Assembly (NCBI RefSeq): GCF_030812475.1
Contig: NZ_JAUSSR010000009.1
Span: forward strand, 124,001 to 188,000
DNA from: Pseudomonas lini
GTDB lineage: Bacteria; Pseudomonadota; Gammaproteobacteria; Pseudomonadales; Pseudomonadaceae
Direction: 5' to 3'
DNA: 64,000 nucleotides
Shown: one piece after another, positions 53,540 through 62,684 of the stretch
How positions within the stretch are numbered: the stretch's first letter is position 1
How the letters are laid out: each line of letters opens with the position of its first letter
Notes under the pieces: model-generated
Database searches by the model: none
What the model saw: only the letters and a program-made list of their open reading frames with translations
Told to the model about the DNA's origin: nothing
Program-made: the position numbers and the translations under genes

Positions 53540-54466
53540 TTGCCAAAAACAACTGCAGAACGCGTTGCCAGCTTTCGTGCGCGAAAGAAATCTGAAGGAT
53601 TTACCACCGTGTCGGTGCTTATACCCACGCAAGACACTGAATTGTTTATGGAACTCGCGGCTCAGCGACGCAAGCAGCGAAGCGAGCTGCCTGAAAGCGA
53701 TTTCGCTTCGCGTCAGTGGCTGGCCGCTGTGGCACTGCATGCTCGAGCACTGAGTACGGGCGGGGAACAAGTAGCCAACGGTCACAGGCAAGGGATGAGC
53801 CAGGCTGAAGCGCTGGTTGGCGAAATCATGAAGCGTATCTACCAACTCGGATGGCCCGTAGGGCTGCCTTTGGGGTCGCAGTCGGACTTGATGCAGGAGT
53901 ACAGAGTCAGTCGTGCAGTTTTACGACAGGCAATTCGTTTACTCGAGCATGATTCGATTGCAATGGTCCAACGAGGTGCAGGGGGCGGCCTGGTAGTAGC
54001 TAGGCCCGATATGCAGGCCACTACTCGTGCCATCAAAGTTTATTTGGAGTACGCGAGAATTGGCCCAAGTGAGATTTTAGCTACGCGGCAGACACTGGAG
54101 GCCGCCACTGTAAGTCTAGTGGTTGCACGTTTGAATCAGGAAGGGGAGCAGCGTCTGAGGGACCAAATCGCAACTGAGGCGGGGCTGGACGGTCGGGCAG
54201 ACGCCGATGAGCTTTTGCAATTTCATTTCTTACTCGGTGAATTGTGTGGCGATGCGGCCTTGCGCCTGTTCACCAGCGTGGTCTTGCAATTGGCTGATGC
54301 GCATTCGACTTTCCATTTTCGCTCTTTGCATGATCGAAATGCAGTTGTTAAACGGGTTAAACATTTACATGCTCGAATCGCTGAGGCACTTATCGCACGC
54401 GACAAAGAACAGGCGTTGGCATTAATGGATCATTATATTGGCGGCATCAAGGCTTGGTTGACTTGA
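53540..54466 (+). CDS. GntR-FCD regulator with an N-terminal ribbon-helix-helix-like extension
   Basis: A 308-residue regulator with an unusual front. Residues about 1-45 (TTAERVASFRARKKSEGFTT and the following VSVLIPTQDTELFMELAAQ) resemble the short MazE-antitoxin-like/DUF3018 DNA-binding module. Then comes a GntR winged helix (LMQEYRVSRAVLRQAIRLLE, about 110-135) and a helical FCD domain (ILATRQTLEAATVSLV, LLQFHFLLGELCGD, MDHYIGGIKAWL). The start is probably TTG at 53540, which has AAAGGTGG 7-8 bases before it; GTG at 53531 is the alternative. It likely controls the divergent beta-barrel gene. Confidence 0.82.
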   Translation: MPKTTAERVASFRARKKSEGFTTVSVLIPTQDTELFMELAAQRRKQRSELPESDFASRQWLAAVALHARALSTGGEQVANGHRQGMSQAEALVGEIMKRIYQLGWPVGLPLGSQSDLMQEYRVSRAVLRQAIRLLEHDSIAMVQRGAGGGLVVARPDMQATTRAIKVYLEYARIGPSEILATRQTLEAATVSLVVARLNQEGEQRLRDQIATEAGLDGRADADELLQFHFLLGELCGDAALRLFTSVVLQLADAHSTFHFRSLHDRNAVVKRVKHLHARIAEALIARDKEQALALMDHYIGGIKAWLT

Positions 54467-54600
54467 GACCGTGCCATCGCACTTCGATTTTTGGATGGTG
54501 TTTTTCAACCGCCTGGCCCCAAAGCGGTCGGTCACGAATGTAGCAACGACTGCCTCGGCAAAACGTGCATTGTCGCATCTGTCCCGGTGACTGGCCCGCT

Positions 54601-55287
54601 CTACTTGGGCCGCACGAAAATTCCGTAAAGGATGAGATCGATAGCTTCCGGCAAGTAGTCAATTGACATCGATGCTTCGCCGCTGGATGTCGGATGATTA
54701 ATCACCTTACGTCTGGGCTGCGTAACGAGTATGTCGAAGATGATCGATGCCGCGATTGGAATGGATTTTCCTTCGATCTCACCTCTGGCGGCGGTTTTTT
54801 CCAGGACAGATTCAATCAACGACAATCGCCCCTTCTGAATGGTCCCCGAAACCTGCTGGTAAACCTCGGGCATTCGCTGAGAGATCGAGGTGAGAAGCCG
54901 TTCGAGCCCGATGACCTCCTGCTGTAAGGAGATCGTGATCATCTCTGCCCCGATATAAAGGAGCTGGTCGCGTAGCGTACCTGCCGGAATGGTATTCGAC
55001 AGCCGCGTCAGTAACCGCTCAATCCCGTGCTCTATCGCCGCGACCAGGAGGTCGTCACGGTCTCGGAATCGAGTATAAAGCGTGCGTTTGGATACTTTCG
55101 CTTCACGAGCAATTTCGCTCAGCGTTACTCCCTCCACACCGTGCCGGCTGTACTCGCGAAGGGCTACTTCAAGAATATGGCCGCGCAATTGTGCCGCGAC
55201 TTCCCGGCTGGGCCGGCCTCCTTTGCCGGAGCGGCCGTCAGAAACAGCCAGATTTTCTTCGTTATGTTCAATTAATCCCGAATTCAC
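54601..55287 (-). CDS. TetR-family regulator
   Basis: A 228-residue TetR regulator. After a basic glycine-rich leader (GRSGKGGRPSREVAAQL) comes the HTH: EYSRHGVEGVTLSEIAREAK then RTLYTRFRDRDDL. The C-terminal half is a helical ligand-binding domain with LLTSISQRMPEVYQQVSG. The start is GTG at 55287 with AGGGA 8 bases upstream. It is divergent from the beta-barrel-like gene at 55459, with a near-perfect palindrome between them. It may control the crotonase cluster, in the way KstR/FadR-type TetR regulators sense acyl-CoA intermediates. Confidence 0.84.
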   Translation of the reverse strand: MNSGLIEHNEENLAVSDGRSGKGGRPSREVAAQLRGHILEVALREYSRHGVEGVTLSEIAREAKVSKRTLYTRFRDRDDLLVAAIEHGIERLLTRLSNTIPAGTLRDQLLYIGAEMITISLQQEVIGLERLLTSISQRMPEVYQQVSGTIQKGRLSLIESVLEKTAARGEIEGKSIPIAASIIFDILVTQPRRKVINHPTSSGEASMSIDYLPEAIDLILYGIFVRPK

Positions 55288-55345
55288 TCGCGTGTTCCCT
55301 GAATGGCGTTTTCAGCATAAAAGTGCGGTCCGTCAATAACGGTAC

Positions 55346-55363
55346 CCTAGAGTATACTTTAGG
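55346..55363. promoter_or_regulatory. Near-perfect palindrome CCTAGAGTATACTTTAGG
   Basis: 16 of 18 positions are symmetric. It lies 59-76 bp upstream of the TetR start and about 100 bp upstream of the gene at 55459, a typical TetR operator position. Confidence 0.55.
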
Positions 55364-55458
55364 CGCGTAAATCTGTAATTTTCTCGTTGCAACGACTTTC
55401 TGCCGTCTGCGTCCTGGCGGCATTCGAACCTGAACACAGAAAATGAAAGGATCGATCA

Positions 55459-56598
55459 ATGAGCGATGATTACAATTCAAAGTACAAGTCCATCAATCAT
55501 TCCCACTCGGCGATTACGCTCGATGATGAGGGAACGCATTTCGACTCACTGTCGAAACCTGCGGCAGAAACGGATTTTTGGGAAGAGACGGCACTGGGGC
55601 TGGTCGGGCAGGCCGGTGACAATGATGTGCTCCTCTGGGCTGCCGGTTATTTCCTGTCTGGCAACGGTAAGGGCATCTGGGGGGAGGGCATCACCGCCGA
55701 GCGCGAGATACAGCTTATTGTTGTTCCACGGGCGCAACGGGGGACGATGAGTGACAACAACTTCCTGCGCGTTGGCTGGACGCCATCCGAAAGACTGTCC
55801 ACCGATCAGGTCAAGGTTTCACGCGACGATGAACGCGTCATCTGGGATTTCGACGGCTTGCGTTTCGAAGCTGCGCCACCGAACTTGGCGCTGAAGGGGG
55901 AGGCCGGGGGCGCCCATTTCGATCTTACTTATGAGCAAAATGGCACTCCACTCTGGAATTGGGGCCCCTTCGCGAACGCCGCTCAGTCCGATCGCGCGGG
56001 TTACGACGCGTTCGTGACCGCCAGCGGCACCATTAAGTTGCCTGAACAGACGCTGGAACTGATCAACGCTTACGGCGTACGAGAACATATCCTGACCGGG
56101 CAAATGAACGACCCGGTGAAGAATCTCCCTGCACCCAACTGGATGTGGTGGCTCTACACCATTGAAGGGGACGTCAAGGTCAATTTCTTCCAGATCAACG
56201 ATCAGATGCAACTCGGTTTCGTGAAATATGGCGAACACGAGCAGGTGAACATTTCCTCGCAGAACGAAGAGGAGAAGATTCGCTTCGTTGTGACGGAGAA
56301 ATGGGAGGATCCGCGGACAGGTATGAATCTACCGGTCAAATGGAGACTGGATATGGAGCGAGCGGGTTGCAAGGTGGCCGTGGACATCGCCGCCCATGGT
56401 CGCGCCTACAGCCATTGGCCAACGGCGCATGGCACCCGCATGTATTGCTATTTGCTTTCCACGATGACCGGGACGGTGGACTTGCCAGATGGACGGACAA
56501 TTGAGCTCAAGGAACACCTGACGGTCAACTCCTTCTGTCGCACCATTTTGACTGCGACTGAAAGCACTACGGGCTCTGCAGCGCAACGCCCTGTTTAA
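55459..56598 (+). CDS. Uncharacterised protein, possibly AttH/CrtC-like (lipocalin-type fold), second
   Basis: A 379-residue protein with a beta-rich pattern: EEKIRFVVTEKWEDPRTGMN, then KWRLDMERAGCKVAVDIAAH, and Trp/Tyr-rich strands such as PLWNWGPFANAAQS and NWMWWLYTIEGDVKVNFF. No signal peptide. It belongs with the protein at 52236 in overall style and may be a hydratase, isomerase or carrier for a hydrophobic substrate. The ATG at 55459 follows GAAAGGA. It is the first + strand gene after the TetR operator and leads towards the SDR and crotonase genes. Confidence 0.6.
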   Translation: MSDDYNSKYKSINHSHSAITLDDEGTHFDSLSKPAAETDFWEETALGLVGQAGDNDVLLWAAGYFLSGNGKGIWGEGITAEREIQLIVVPRAQRGTMSDNNFLRVGWTPSERLSTDQVKVSRDDERVIWDFDGLRFEAAPPNLALKGEAGGAHFDLTYEQNGTPLWNWGPFANAAQSDRAGYDAFVTASGTIKLPEQTLELINAYGVREHILTGQMNDPVKNLPAPNWMWWLYTIEGDVKVNFFQINDQMQLGFVKYGEHEQVNISSQNEEEKIRFVVTEKWEDPRTGMNLPVKWRLDMERAGCKVAVDIAAHGRAYSHWPTAHGTRMYCYLLSTMTGTVDLPDGRTIELKEHLTVNSFCRTILTATESTTGSAAQRPV

Positions 56599-56696
56599 CC
56601 GACATACACCGAGGGCGGTCGGCCAGGTTCAGCGGCCGCTCCTCTCTGACTTCATCCTGCGGACCAGCGAAGCTTCATTCCGTCTCACACTGTGTT

Positions 56697-56726
56697 ATAA
56701 ATTCACGATGCGGATGATAAATTCGC
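56697..56726 (+). promoter_or_regulatory. Direct repeat ATAAATTCRC, 20-bp period
   Basis: ATAAATTCAC at 56697 and ATAAATTCGC at 56717 are two helical turns apart, about 75-105 bp upstream of the SDR start at 56802. A regulator-binding role is possible; no other support. Confidence 0.3.
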
Positions 56727-56801
56727 AGTGCAAATTAAAACAATAATCATCAGAACAGTGTCGTCTTCCAGTGCAGACCTTGGATGACGAGGAGAACAAC
56801 C

Positions 56802-57725
56802 ATGAACAAACAGGAACTTCGTTTCGACGGGCAAGTCGCGATCGTTTCAGGAGCGGGCCGTGGCTTGGGCCGAGCGATAGCATTGAATCTTGCTGCACGT
56901 GGTGCCGCCGTTGTGGTCAACGATTATGGATGCGCCCTCACGGGCGAACAGGGCGGTAATGCGGGCCCTGCGGAGTCTGTCGTCGCGCAGATACGTGCGG
57001 CAGGCGGCGTGGCTGTGCCAGTCGTGGCCGATATTGGCAGTGCTCAAGGTGTTGGCGAAGTGATCAAGGCCGCCGTTGCATTGGGCGGTGTACATATAGT
57101 CATCCACAACGCCAGCCCGGTGATGCCCATGACTTCCCTCGAGGAGGCGGCGCAGGAAGGTTTTGACACGAGCCTGAGAGTGAACGCTGTGGGCAGTTGG
57201 GAGCTTGCCCGTCAGTGTTGGCCGCTTTTCCGCGCCCAGGGATATGGGCGCATGGTATTGATCAATTCCGCGGCGGGGCTTTGGGGGCGAGTAGGCATGC
57301 CGGCGTATTCGATGGCAAAGTCGGCGATGTCGGGTTTTGCCAAGTACCTGGCCAAGGAGGGGGAGGACCATGGCATTCGCGTCAATTGCATCGCGCCAGT
57401 GGCCGCGACACGCGCTTGGGACGGCCAGGATGTACCCGAGGCACTTACACAGCTGACGACTGCAGAGTACGTCGCTGAATCCGTCGCACTCTTCGCGCAT
57501 CGTTCATGCCCGGTCAATGGCGAGCTTTTTCACAGCGTGGGTCAGCATCTGTCCCGCGTTGTCGTCGGCCAGACCCGGGGGAACGCCTTTGAGTCGGCTG
57601 AAGCGCTGCTTGACGGGTTCAACGAGGTGATGGATGTCACCGGTATGGACCTGCCAGAGGAAGCCAATCAATCTGGGGCGGTGATTGCCGGTCGACTCTT
57701 CGAGCGCGAGGCGCGGCGTCGCTGA
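56802..57725 (+). CDS. SDR-family oxidoreductase (hydroxyacyl-CoA type)
   Basis: A 307-residue SDR. It has SGAGRGLGRAIALNLAARG (about residue 15), VVVNDYG (the acidic NAD-selective strand seen in MFE-2/hydroxyacyl-CoA enzymes), NASPVMPM and catalytic AYSMAKSAMSGFAKYLA. A C-terminal extension after LSRVVVGQTRG is typical of the multifunctional beta-oxidation branch. The ATG at 56802 follows GAGGAG. It probably oxidises a 3-hydroxyacyl-CoA formed by one of the crotonases downstream. Confidence 0.84.
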   Translation: MNKQELRFDGQVAIVSGAGRGLGRAIALNLAARGAAVVVNDYGCALTGEQGGNAGPAESVVAQIRAAGGVAVPVVADIGSAQGVGEVIKAAVALGGVHIVIHNASPVMPMTSLEEAAQEGFDTSLRVNAVGSWELARQCWPLFRAQGYGRMVLINSAAGLWGRVGMPAYSMAKSAMSGFAKYLAKEGEDHGIRVNCIAPVAATRAWDGQDVPEALTQLTTAEYVAESVALFAHRSCPVNGELFHSVGQHLSRVVVGQTRGNAFESAEALLDGFNEVMDVTGMDLPEEANQSGAVIAGRLFEREARRR

Positions 57726-57902
57726 GTTCAAGTTCGACCGTCGCTGTACGAGCATATCCTCGTGTAAGGCGGATAATACAGGGCTGCAACTGCGCTGCCT
57801 GCACGCGGCGCAGTCGTCCGCCAAGCACTCAGATCAGCTTGACCATCCGCATTCATCGTTTATATTATCGACCATCGTTCATAAAATCGCATGGAGATAA
57901 CA

Positions 57903-58817
57903 ATGAATAAGCACCTCCGTAGCACCGAATATCTGCTATTCAGTGTCGAAAACCGCATCGCCCGAATTACCCTGAATCGTCCTGACAAGCGGAATGCTCT
58001 CCATCCTGCGATGCTCACCGAACTACGTGATGCCTTGCTGGAGGCTGATGATCGCAACGACGTCAACGTTGTCATCCTCGAAGGCGCAGGGAAAGACTTC
58101 TGTGCAGGTTATGACCTGGCGGGTGCGTACGCAGGTTTCGAGGGTGGTACGCCGCCGTGGGACGTCAATCGGTACCGTACGACCAACAAGTCCATTGATG
58201 ATGACTGCTGGAATCTGGAGCAGACCCAGAAGTTGAACATGGTGCTGTTCGACATGCACAAGCCGGTCATTGCCAAAGTTCAGGGTAACTGCCTGGCCGG
58301 AGGCACCGACCTGGCGCTGATGTGCGATTTCGTTATCTGTACCGAGACCGCCAAGATCGGTTTCCCCGCGGCGCGGGCCAACGGAACGCCGCCCGTTCAG
58401 ATGTGGATTTATCACGTCGGTCCGCAATGGGCCAAGCGCATGCTGATGACTGGCGACAATCTCTGGGGGCGTGAAGCTGCCCGAATCGGTCTGGTGCTTG
58501 ACGCTGTACCGGTGGAAGAACTGGACAATGCAGTGAACGAGTTGGCTCGTCGGATCAGCTTCGTTGACGCCGAGCTGCTGTCGGCGCACAAGCGTATCGT
58601 CAATACCGCGCTGGAACTCCAGGGCGCGAAGACGCTTCAGCGTCTGGCGGCAGAAATGGATGCCCGTGCTCATCTCACTCAAGGACCGCGCCGTACCCAG
58701 TTTAAAGCCGACATGGCCGAACATGGCCTCAAGGATGCCCTGAAGAAGCGCGATGAGCCCTATGGCGATGGCATGGTCAAGGCGCACTGGTTGAACGGTG
58801 AAGAGGGAGCCAAGTGA
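57903..58817 (+). CDS. Crotonase/enoyl-CoA hydratase family protein 1
   Basis: A 304-residue crotonase. The CoA-binding/oxyanion parts are GAGKDFCAGYDLAGAY and QGNCLAGGTDLALMCDF. The first classical glutamate position is Asp in GGTDLAL, and the second region is AKIGFPAARANGTPP without the usual Glu, so simple enoyl-CoA hydration is doubtful. A hydrolase, isomerase or ring-modifying activity on a CoA thioester is possible. The ATG at 57903 follows GGAGAT. It overlaps the next crotonase gene by a base (TGATG). Confidence 0.82.
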   Translation: MNKHLRSTEYLLFSVENRIARITLNRPDKRNALHPAMLTELRDALLEADDRNDVNVVILEGAGKDFCAGYDLAGAYAGFEGGTPPWDVNRYRTTNKSIDDDCWNLEQTQKLNMVLFDMHKPVIAKVQGNCLAGGTDLALMCDFVICTETAKIGFPAARANGTPPVQMWIYHVGPQWAKRMLMTGDNLWGREAARIGLVLDAVPVEELDNAVNELARRISFVDAELLSAHKRIVNTALELQGAKTLQRLAAEMDARAHLTQGPRRTQFKADMAEHGLKDALKKRDEPYGDGMVKAHWLNGEEGAK

Positions 58818-59626
58818 TGAGCGACAACTTTCTGATTGACGAGCCGATCGAAGGCGTCAAACGCATCACGATCAACCGCCCGGATGCGACCAACGCGTTT
58901 CAATTCGAGATGTATACGGAGCTGGCCGATCTGTTCAAGCAGATCAAATATGACCCGAGAACGCGCGTGGTTATTCTCACCGCTGCGGGAAACAGGCATT
59001 TCTGCACCGGCCATGACTTGAAAAACCCAGGAAAGGCCGACTGGGTGCCGGATGATGTCGGCAAACCTTTCTACTCGCGTTATACGATCGACGTAATCGC
59101 CTCGCTTCCGGTGCTGATGCGCAACTTGCCGCAACCGATCATCTGCGCCGTCAACGGCACTGTGGCAGGCATGGCGCTGGCTTTTCCGCTGGCGGCTGAC
59201 ATCACGCTGGCGGCGAAATCCGCGAAATTCGTCAATGCCATCCACAACGCCGGCTCGGGCGCCGAGCTGGGCATCAGCTATCTGTTGCCTCGTGCAGTCG
59301 GCGCACAACGTGCAGCCGAAATCCTGTTCACTTCCCGTCCCGTGCTGGCCGAAGAGGCAGAGCGCATCGGCCTGGTACTGAGGGCCGTGCCGGACGATGA
59401 ACTGCAGGAGGCCTGCCTTGAGATCGCCAGAAACATCGTGGTCAACGTGCCGATGGGCATTTGGGTGACGAAGCAGTCACTGTGGCAGAACATGAACGCT
59501 GGCAGCCTGGAGCAAGCCATCGAGTTCGAGGGCCGAGGCGTGTATGTAGCACAGTCCACCGAAGACAAGGTCGAGAAACAGAAAGCATTCTTCGAGAAGC
59601 GCTCGCCAAAGTTTTCCTACAAGTAA
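58817..59626 (+). CDS. Crotonase/enoyl-CoA hydratase family protein 2
   Basis: A 269-residue crotonase with AAGNRHFCTGHDLKNPG and VNGTVAGMALAFPLAADI. The first catalytic Glu position is not conserved (MALAFPL). The second region is NAIHNAGSGAELGISYLLPR, with a Glu that may serve. ATG 58817 overlaps the previous stop and has GAGGGAG upstream; a GTG at 58814 is less likely. Translationally coupled to crotonase 1. Confidence 0.82.
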   Translation: MSDNFLIDEPIEGVKRITINRPDATNAFQFEMYTELADLFKQIKYDPRTRVVILTAAGNRHFCTGHDLKNPGKADWVPDDVGKPFYSRYTIDVIASLPVLMRNLPQPIICAVNGTVAGMALAFPLAADITLAAKSAKFVNAIHNAGSGAELGISYLLPRAVGAQRAAEILFTSRPVLAEEAERIGLVLRAVPDDELQEACLEIARNIVVNVPMGIWVTKQSLWQNMNAGSLEQAIEFEGRGVYVAQSTEDKVEKQKAFFEKRSPKFSYK

Positions 59627-59706
59627 AGCGCGCCTACGGGTAGCGGCTTCTATCAGATAAAGCAGCGCGGCGGGTCGAGACGACCCGCTGTCGAGGAGAT
59701 TGACCG

Positions 59707-60606
59707 GTGACTTACGAAACTATTCGCTACCAGGTTGAAAACGGTATCGCCACGGTGACGCTCAATCGTCCCGAGGTGTTCAACGCCATGAACTCGGTCA
59801 TGATGAATGAGCTCATCGCCCTGTTCGATGAGACTGACCGCGACGACGCAGTGCGGGTCGTCGTTGTAACGGGCGAGGGCAAAGGCTTCTGTGGTGGCGC
59901 AGACCTCTCAAAAGGTGCGGACATCTTCGACAAGGACAAGAACGGCAGTGCTCAGAAGGAGAGTCCATTTTATGCTGATGGCTCGTTCGATTACAGCAAG
60001 GAATCCGCACGTGACGGCGGTGGCAAATTGGCGTTGCGCATTTTTGCCAGCCTGAAGCCGGTGATCGGTGCCATCAACGGTGCGGGTGTCGGTATCGGTG
60101 CCTCCATGCTGCTGCCGATGGACATCCGTATTGCCAGCGAGAAGGCGCGACTGGGTTTTGTCTACGCACGCCGCGGTATCGTTTTCGAATGCTGTTCGTC
60201 CTGGTTTCTGCCGCGCATCGTGGGCATCACCAAGGCACTGGAGTGGAGTTACACCGGACGGGTCATGCCTGCCGACGAGCTGAAGGCCGGAGGCCTGGTC
60301 AGCGAGGTGGTGGCGCATGACCAACTGCTGACCCGTGCCTACGAGATCGCTCGCGAAATTGCCGACAACACGGCTCCCGTATCGGTGGCGCTGATGCGCC
60401 AGATGGCCTGGCGCAGTCTCGGGATGTCGCATCCCATGGAAGCCCATCGCATTGAAAGCCGTGGTATCTGCACCCGCGGACGCAGTCCGGATGCCAAGGA
60501 AGGGGTGAAGTCGTTCATGGAAAAACGACTGCCTGAGTTTGAATGCACAGTGTCCAAAGACATGCCGGACTATTTCCCGTGGTGGGACGAGCCGACTTAC
60601 TCCTAA
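59707..60606 (+). CDS. Crotonase/enoyl-CoA hydratase family protein 3
   Basis: A 299-residue crotonase: GEGKGFCGGADLSKG, INGAGVGIGASMLLPMDIRI and LGFVYARRGIVFECCSSWFLPRIVG, the last with the Glu of the EC(C/A)SSW motif that serves as the second catalytic acid in many relatives. The first Glu is replaced (VGIGASM). The start is GTG 59707 after GAGGAG. A likely hydratase or isomerase on a CoA intermediate of the same pathway. Confidence 0.83.
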   Translation: MTYETIRYQVENGIATVTLNRPEVFNAMNSVMMNELIALFDETDRDDAVRVVVVTGEGKGFCGGADLSKGADIFDKDKNGSAQKESPFYADGSFDYSKESARDGGGKLALRIFASLKPVIGAINGAGVGIGASMLLPMDIRIASEKARLGFVYARRGIVFECCSSWFLPRIVGITKALEWSYTGRVMPADELKAGGLVSEVVAHDQLLTRAYEIAREIADNTAPVSVALMRQMAWRSLGMSHPMEAHRIESRGICTRGRSPDAKEGVKSFMEKRLPEFECTVSKDMPDYFPWWDEPTYS

Positions 60607-60665
60607 TCCTTGAAAAAACCTAACAACAATATCCGGCGTTACCCATGCGCCCAGGGACTCAGAAC

Positions 60666-61757
60666 ATGAAAACTGCGATTACTGAACTGTTCGGGATCGA
60701 TTATCCAATCCTCAATGCGGGGATGGGCCGAGTTGCGTTCCCGAACATGGTCGCGGCGGTGTCGAACGCTGGTGGCCTGGGCGTTTACGGCGCTGGCTCC
60801 AATCCGCCTGATGTGACGCGGGCAGCGATCCGGGAGATCCGGAAATTGACCGACAAACCCTTTGGTGCCAATGCGCCATTGGCACTGCCCAATGGCATGG
60901 CGAACGCCAAAGTCATGCTCGAGGAAGGCGTGCCGGTCATCAATTACTCCATGGGTAAGGGCGACTGGATCGTCAAGGCTGCGCACGCCTATGGGGGTAA
61001 GGTCGTGGCGTCGGTCAGTGACGTCAGGCTGGCGCAGCGGGCGGAGGTCCATGGTTGCGATGCAGTGATCGCCGCAGGCTACGAGGCCGCCGGCCACGCC
61101 GGTGACATCGGCAGTTTCGTTCTGATTCCGCGATTGGCCGAGTTGCTCAACATCCCCATCATCGCTGCCGGCGGGGTGGCCAACGGTGCTGGCCTGGTGG
61201 GCGCGCTGGCGCTGGGAGCCGCGGGCGTGTCAATGGGCACGCGGTTCTGGGTCACTCAGGAAGGTCCGATGCATGCCAACTTCAAGAACAAGGCGCTGGA
61301 ACTGGACGTTCAAGACACCATCTTCTCTGACCGATTCGACGGTATTCCATGCCGGCAAATGAAAACGGCGGCCGCTGAACGCATGGTGAATGCGAAAATG
61401 TTGAATGTCTGGGAGATTTTTCTCAACTCGTTCACCATTGCCAAAGAGTTGAAAACGCCATGGTTCAAACTGGTAAAGCACACGCTTTCGCTGGGCCCTC
61501 GGCAGATCGAGTCGATGATGCGCATGTCCAAGATGTTGCAGATGCATGGCCTGACCATGTCGACTGGCGATCTCGACAAGGGCATGACTGCTTCCGGGCA
61601 GTCGGTTGGCCTTGTACATGACTTGCCGAGCATCGCCGAGCTGATGAAAACCTTGATCGCCGAAGCGGAAGCTGTCCAGCGTCGGCTCGCTGCCCAGATC
61701 CCCTTAAACGAAGCGCCCCGGTTCCAGGATAAGGTTGCATCCGCCCCACGCACTTGA
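60666..61757 (+). CDS. Nitronate monooxygenase/2-nitropropane dioxygenase-family flavoprotein
   Basis: A 363-residue NPD-fold FMN enzyme. It starts FGIDYPILNAGMGRVAFPNM, has VIAAGYEAAGHAGDIGSFV with the catalytic-type His and the FMN-phosphate region IIAAGGVANGAGLVGALALGA. In a CoA-thioester cluster it may be a dedicated reductase/oxidase like IpdC of steroid ring C/D catabolism rather than a nitroalkane enzyme. That is inference from context. The ATG 60666 follows AGGGAC; an upstream ATG at 60645 is also in frame. It is the last gene of the + strand operon. Confidence 0.82.
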   Translation: MKTAITELFGIDYPILNAGMGRVAFPNMVAAVSNAGGLGVYGAGSNPPDVTRAAIREIRKLTDKPFGANAPLALPNGMANAKVMLEEGVPVINYSMGKGDWIVKAAHAYGGKVVASVSDVRLAQRAEVHGCDAVIAAGYEAAGHAGDIGSFVLIPRLAELLNIPIIAAGGVANGAGLVGALALGAAGVSMGTRFWVTQEGPMHANFKNKALELDVQDTIFSDRFDGIPCRQMKTAAAERMVNAKMLNVWEIFLNSFTIAKELKTPWFKLVKHTLSLGPRQIESMMRMSKMLQMHGLTMSTGDLDKGMTASGQSVGLVHDLPSIAELMKTLIAEAEAVQRRLAAQIPLNEAPRFQDKVASAPRT

Positions 61758-61793
61758 GGGCAAGTTCTCGGTTTTGACGGGACAGTGTTGAAA

Positions 61794-61832
61794 CAAAAGC
61801 CCCCGGAGCTACGCTTCGGGGGCTTTTGTTTT
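61794..61832. terminator. Bidirectional rho-independent terminator
   Basis: ACAAAAGCCCCCGGAGC and its partner GCTTCGGGGGCTTTTGT form a near-perfect stem with A and T runs on both sides, between convergent genes ending at 61757 and 61841. Confidence 0.88.
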
Positions 61833-61840
61833 AGCGGGTT

Positions 61841-62644
61841 TTACTTCGCTTCTTTTTGCTTGCGTTTCTGTTGCTCGATGAATTGACTGGCGACCGCGTG
61901 GTGCTCGGGGCTGGTAGTGGCTGCCAGCTGGCGACCCAGGGTGGCGTCGAGCATGTGCGCGGCGGAGCGGTGCAGATACAGGTTCATCAATTTCTTGGTC
62001 TCGCGCAACGCCTGGCTTGGTTGCTTGAGCAGTTTGGCGGCCAGTGCCCTGGCTTCCTCGAGTAGCTTATCCGGGGCGACAACACGGTTAGCCAAGCCGT
62101 ACTCGACAGCTTGCTGGGCGCTGATGCGGTCACCGGTAAAGATCAGTTCCTTCGCGCGCAACAGACTCGTGTAGAGCGGCCAGGAGACGGAGATACCGTC
62201 ACCGACGACCAGCCCTATGTTGATGTGGGGCTCCGCCATGAAGGCGTTCTCGGAAATCAGGACGATGTCACATAAGGTCGCGAGCGTTGCGCCCCAGCCC
62301 ACTGCCGGGCCGTTGACGGCGGCGATGATAGGAATAGGCAAGTCGATGAAACTGTGAATGGTGCGCCGAGCATTTTCCTGGACTGCGCGCGCAAAGTCGT
62401 TGTCGTCCAGTGTCTTGACGAAATGGTTCATGTCGCCGCCGGCGCTGAATGCCCGGCCCGCACCCGTCAGGATGGCGACCCTGGCGTCGGGATCTTCGGC
62501 CAGGCCGCGGAACAGTTTGGGGTAGGAAAAAAGCATCTCGGTCGTCGAGGCATTGAGGTCGTCCGGCCGGTTGAGGGTAATGATGCGAAGGCCACCTTCG
62601 GCGGTGACCATGATGTCGTCGGGAAGATCGTACAAGTTGGACAT
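61841..62644 (-). CDS. Crotonase/enoyl-CoA hydratase family protein 4
   Basis: A 267-residue crotonase. It has GAGRAFSAGGDMNHFV, VNGPAVGWGATLATLCDIVL and FMAEPHINIGLVVGDGISV, with a Glu in AEPHINIG and the VGDG pattern seen in EchA-type hydratase/isomerases. The first classical Glu position is not conserved (WGATLAT). The C-terminus is lysine-rich (KRKQKEAK). The ATG 62644 follows AGAGA. It is co-directional with the NmrA-like and IclR genes and convergent with the other three crotonases. Confidence 0.83.
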   Translation of the reverse strand: MSNLYDLPDDIMVTAEGGLRIITLNRPDDLNASTTEMLFSYPKLFRGLAEDPDARVAILTGAGRAFSAGGDMNHFVKTLDDNDFARAVQENARRTIHSFIDLPIPIIAAVNGPAVGWGATLATLCDIVLISENAFMAEPHINIGLVVGDGISVSWPLYTSLLRAKELIFTGDRISAQQAVEYGLANRVVAPDKLLEEARALAAKLLKQPSQALRETKKLMNLYLHRSAAHMLDATLGRQLAATTSPEHHAVASQFIEQQKRKQKEAK

Positions 62645-62684
62645 GGTTTCATCTCTTTTTGTTAGTCAGCTACAAGTAGACCTG

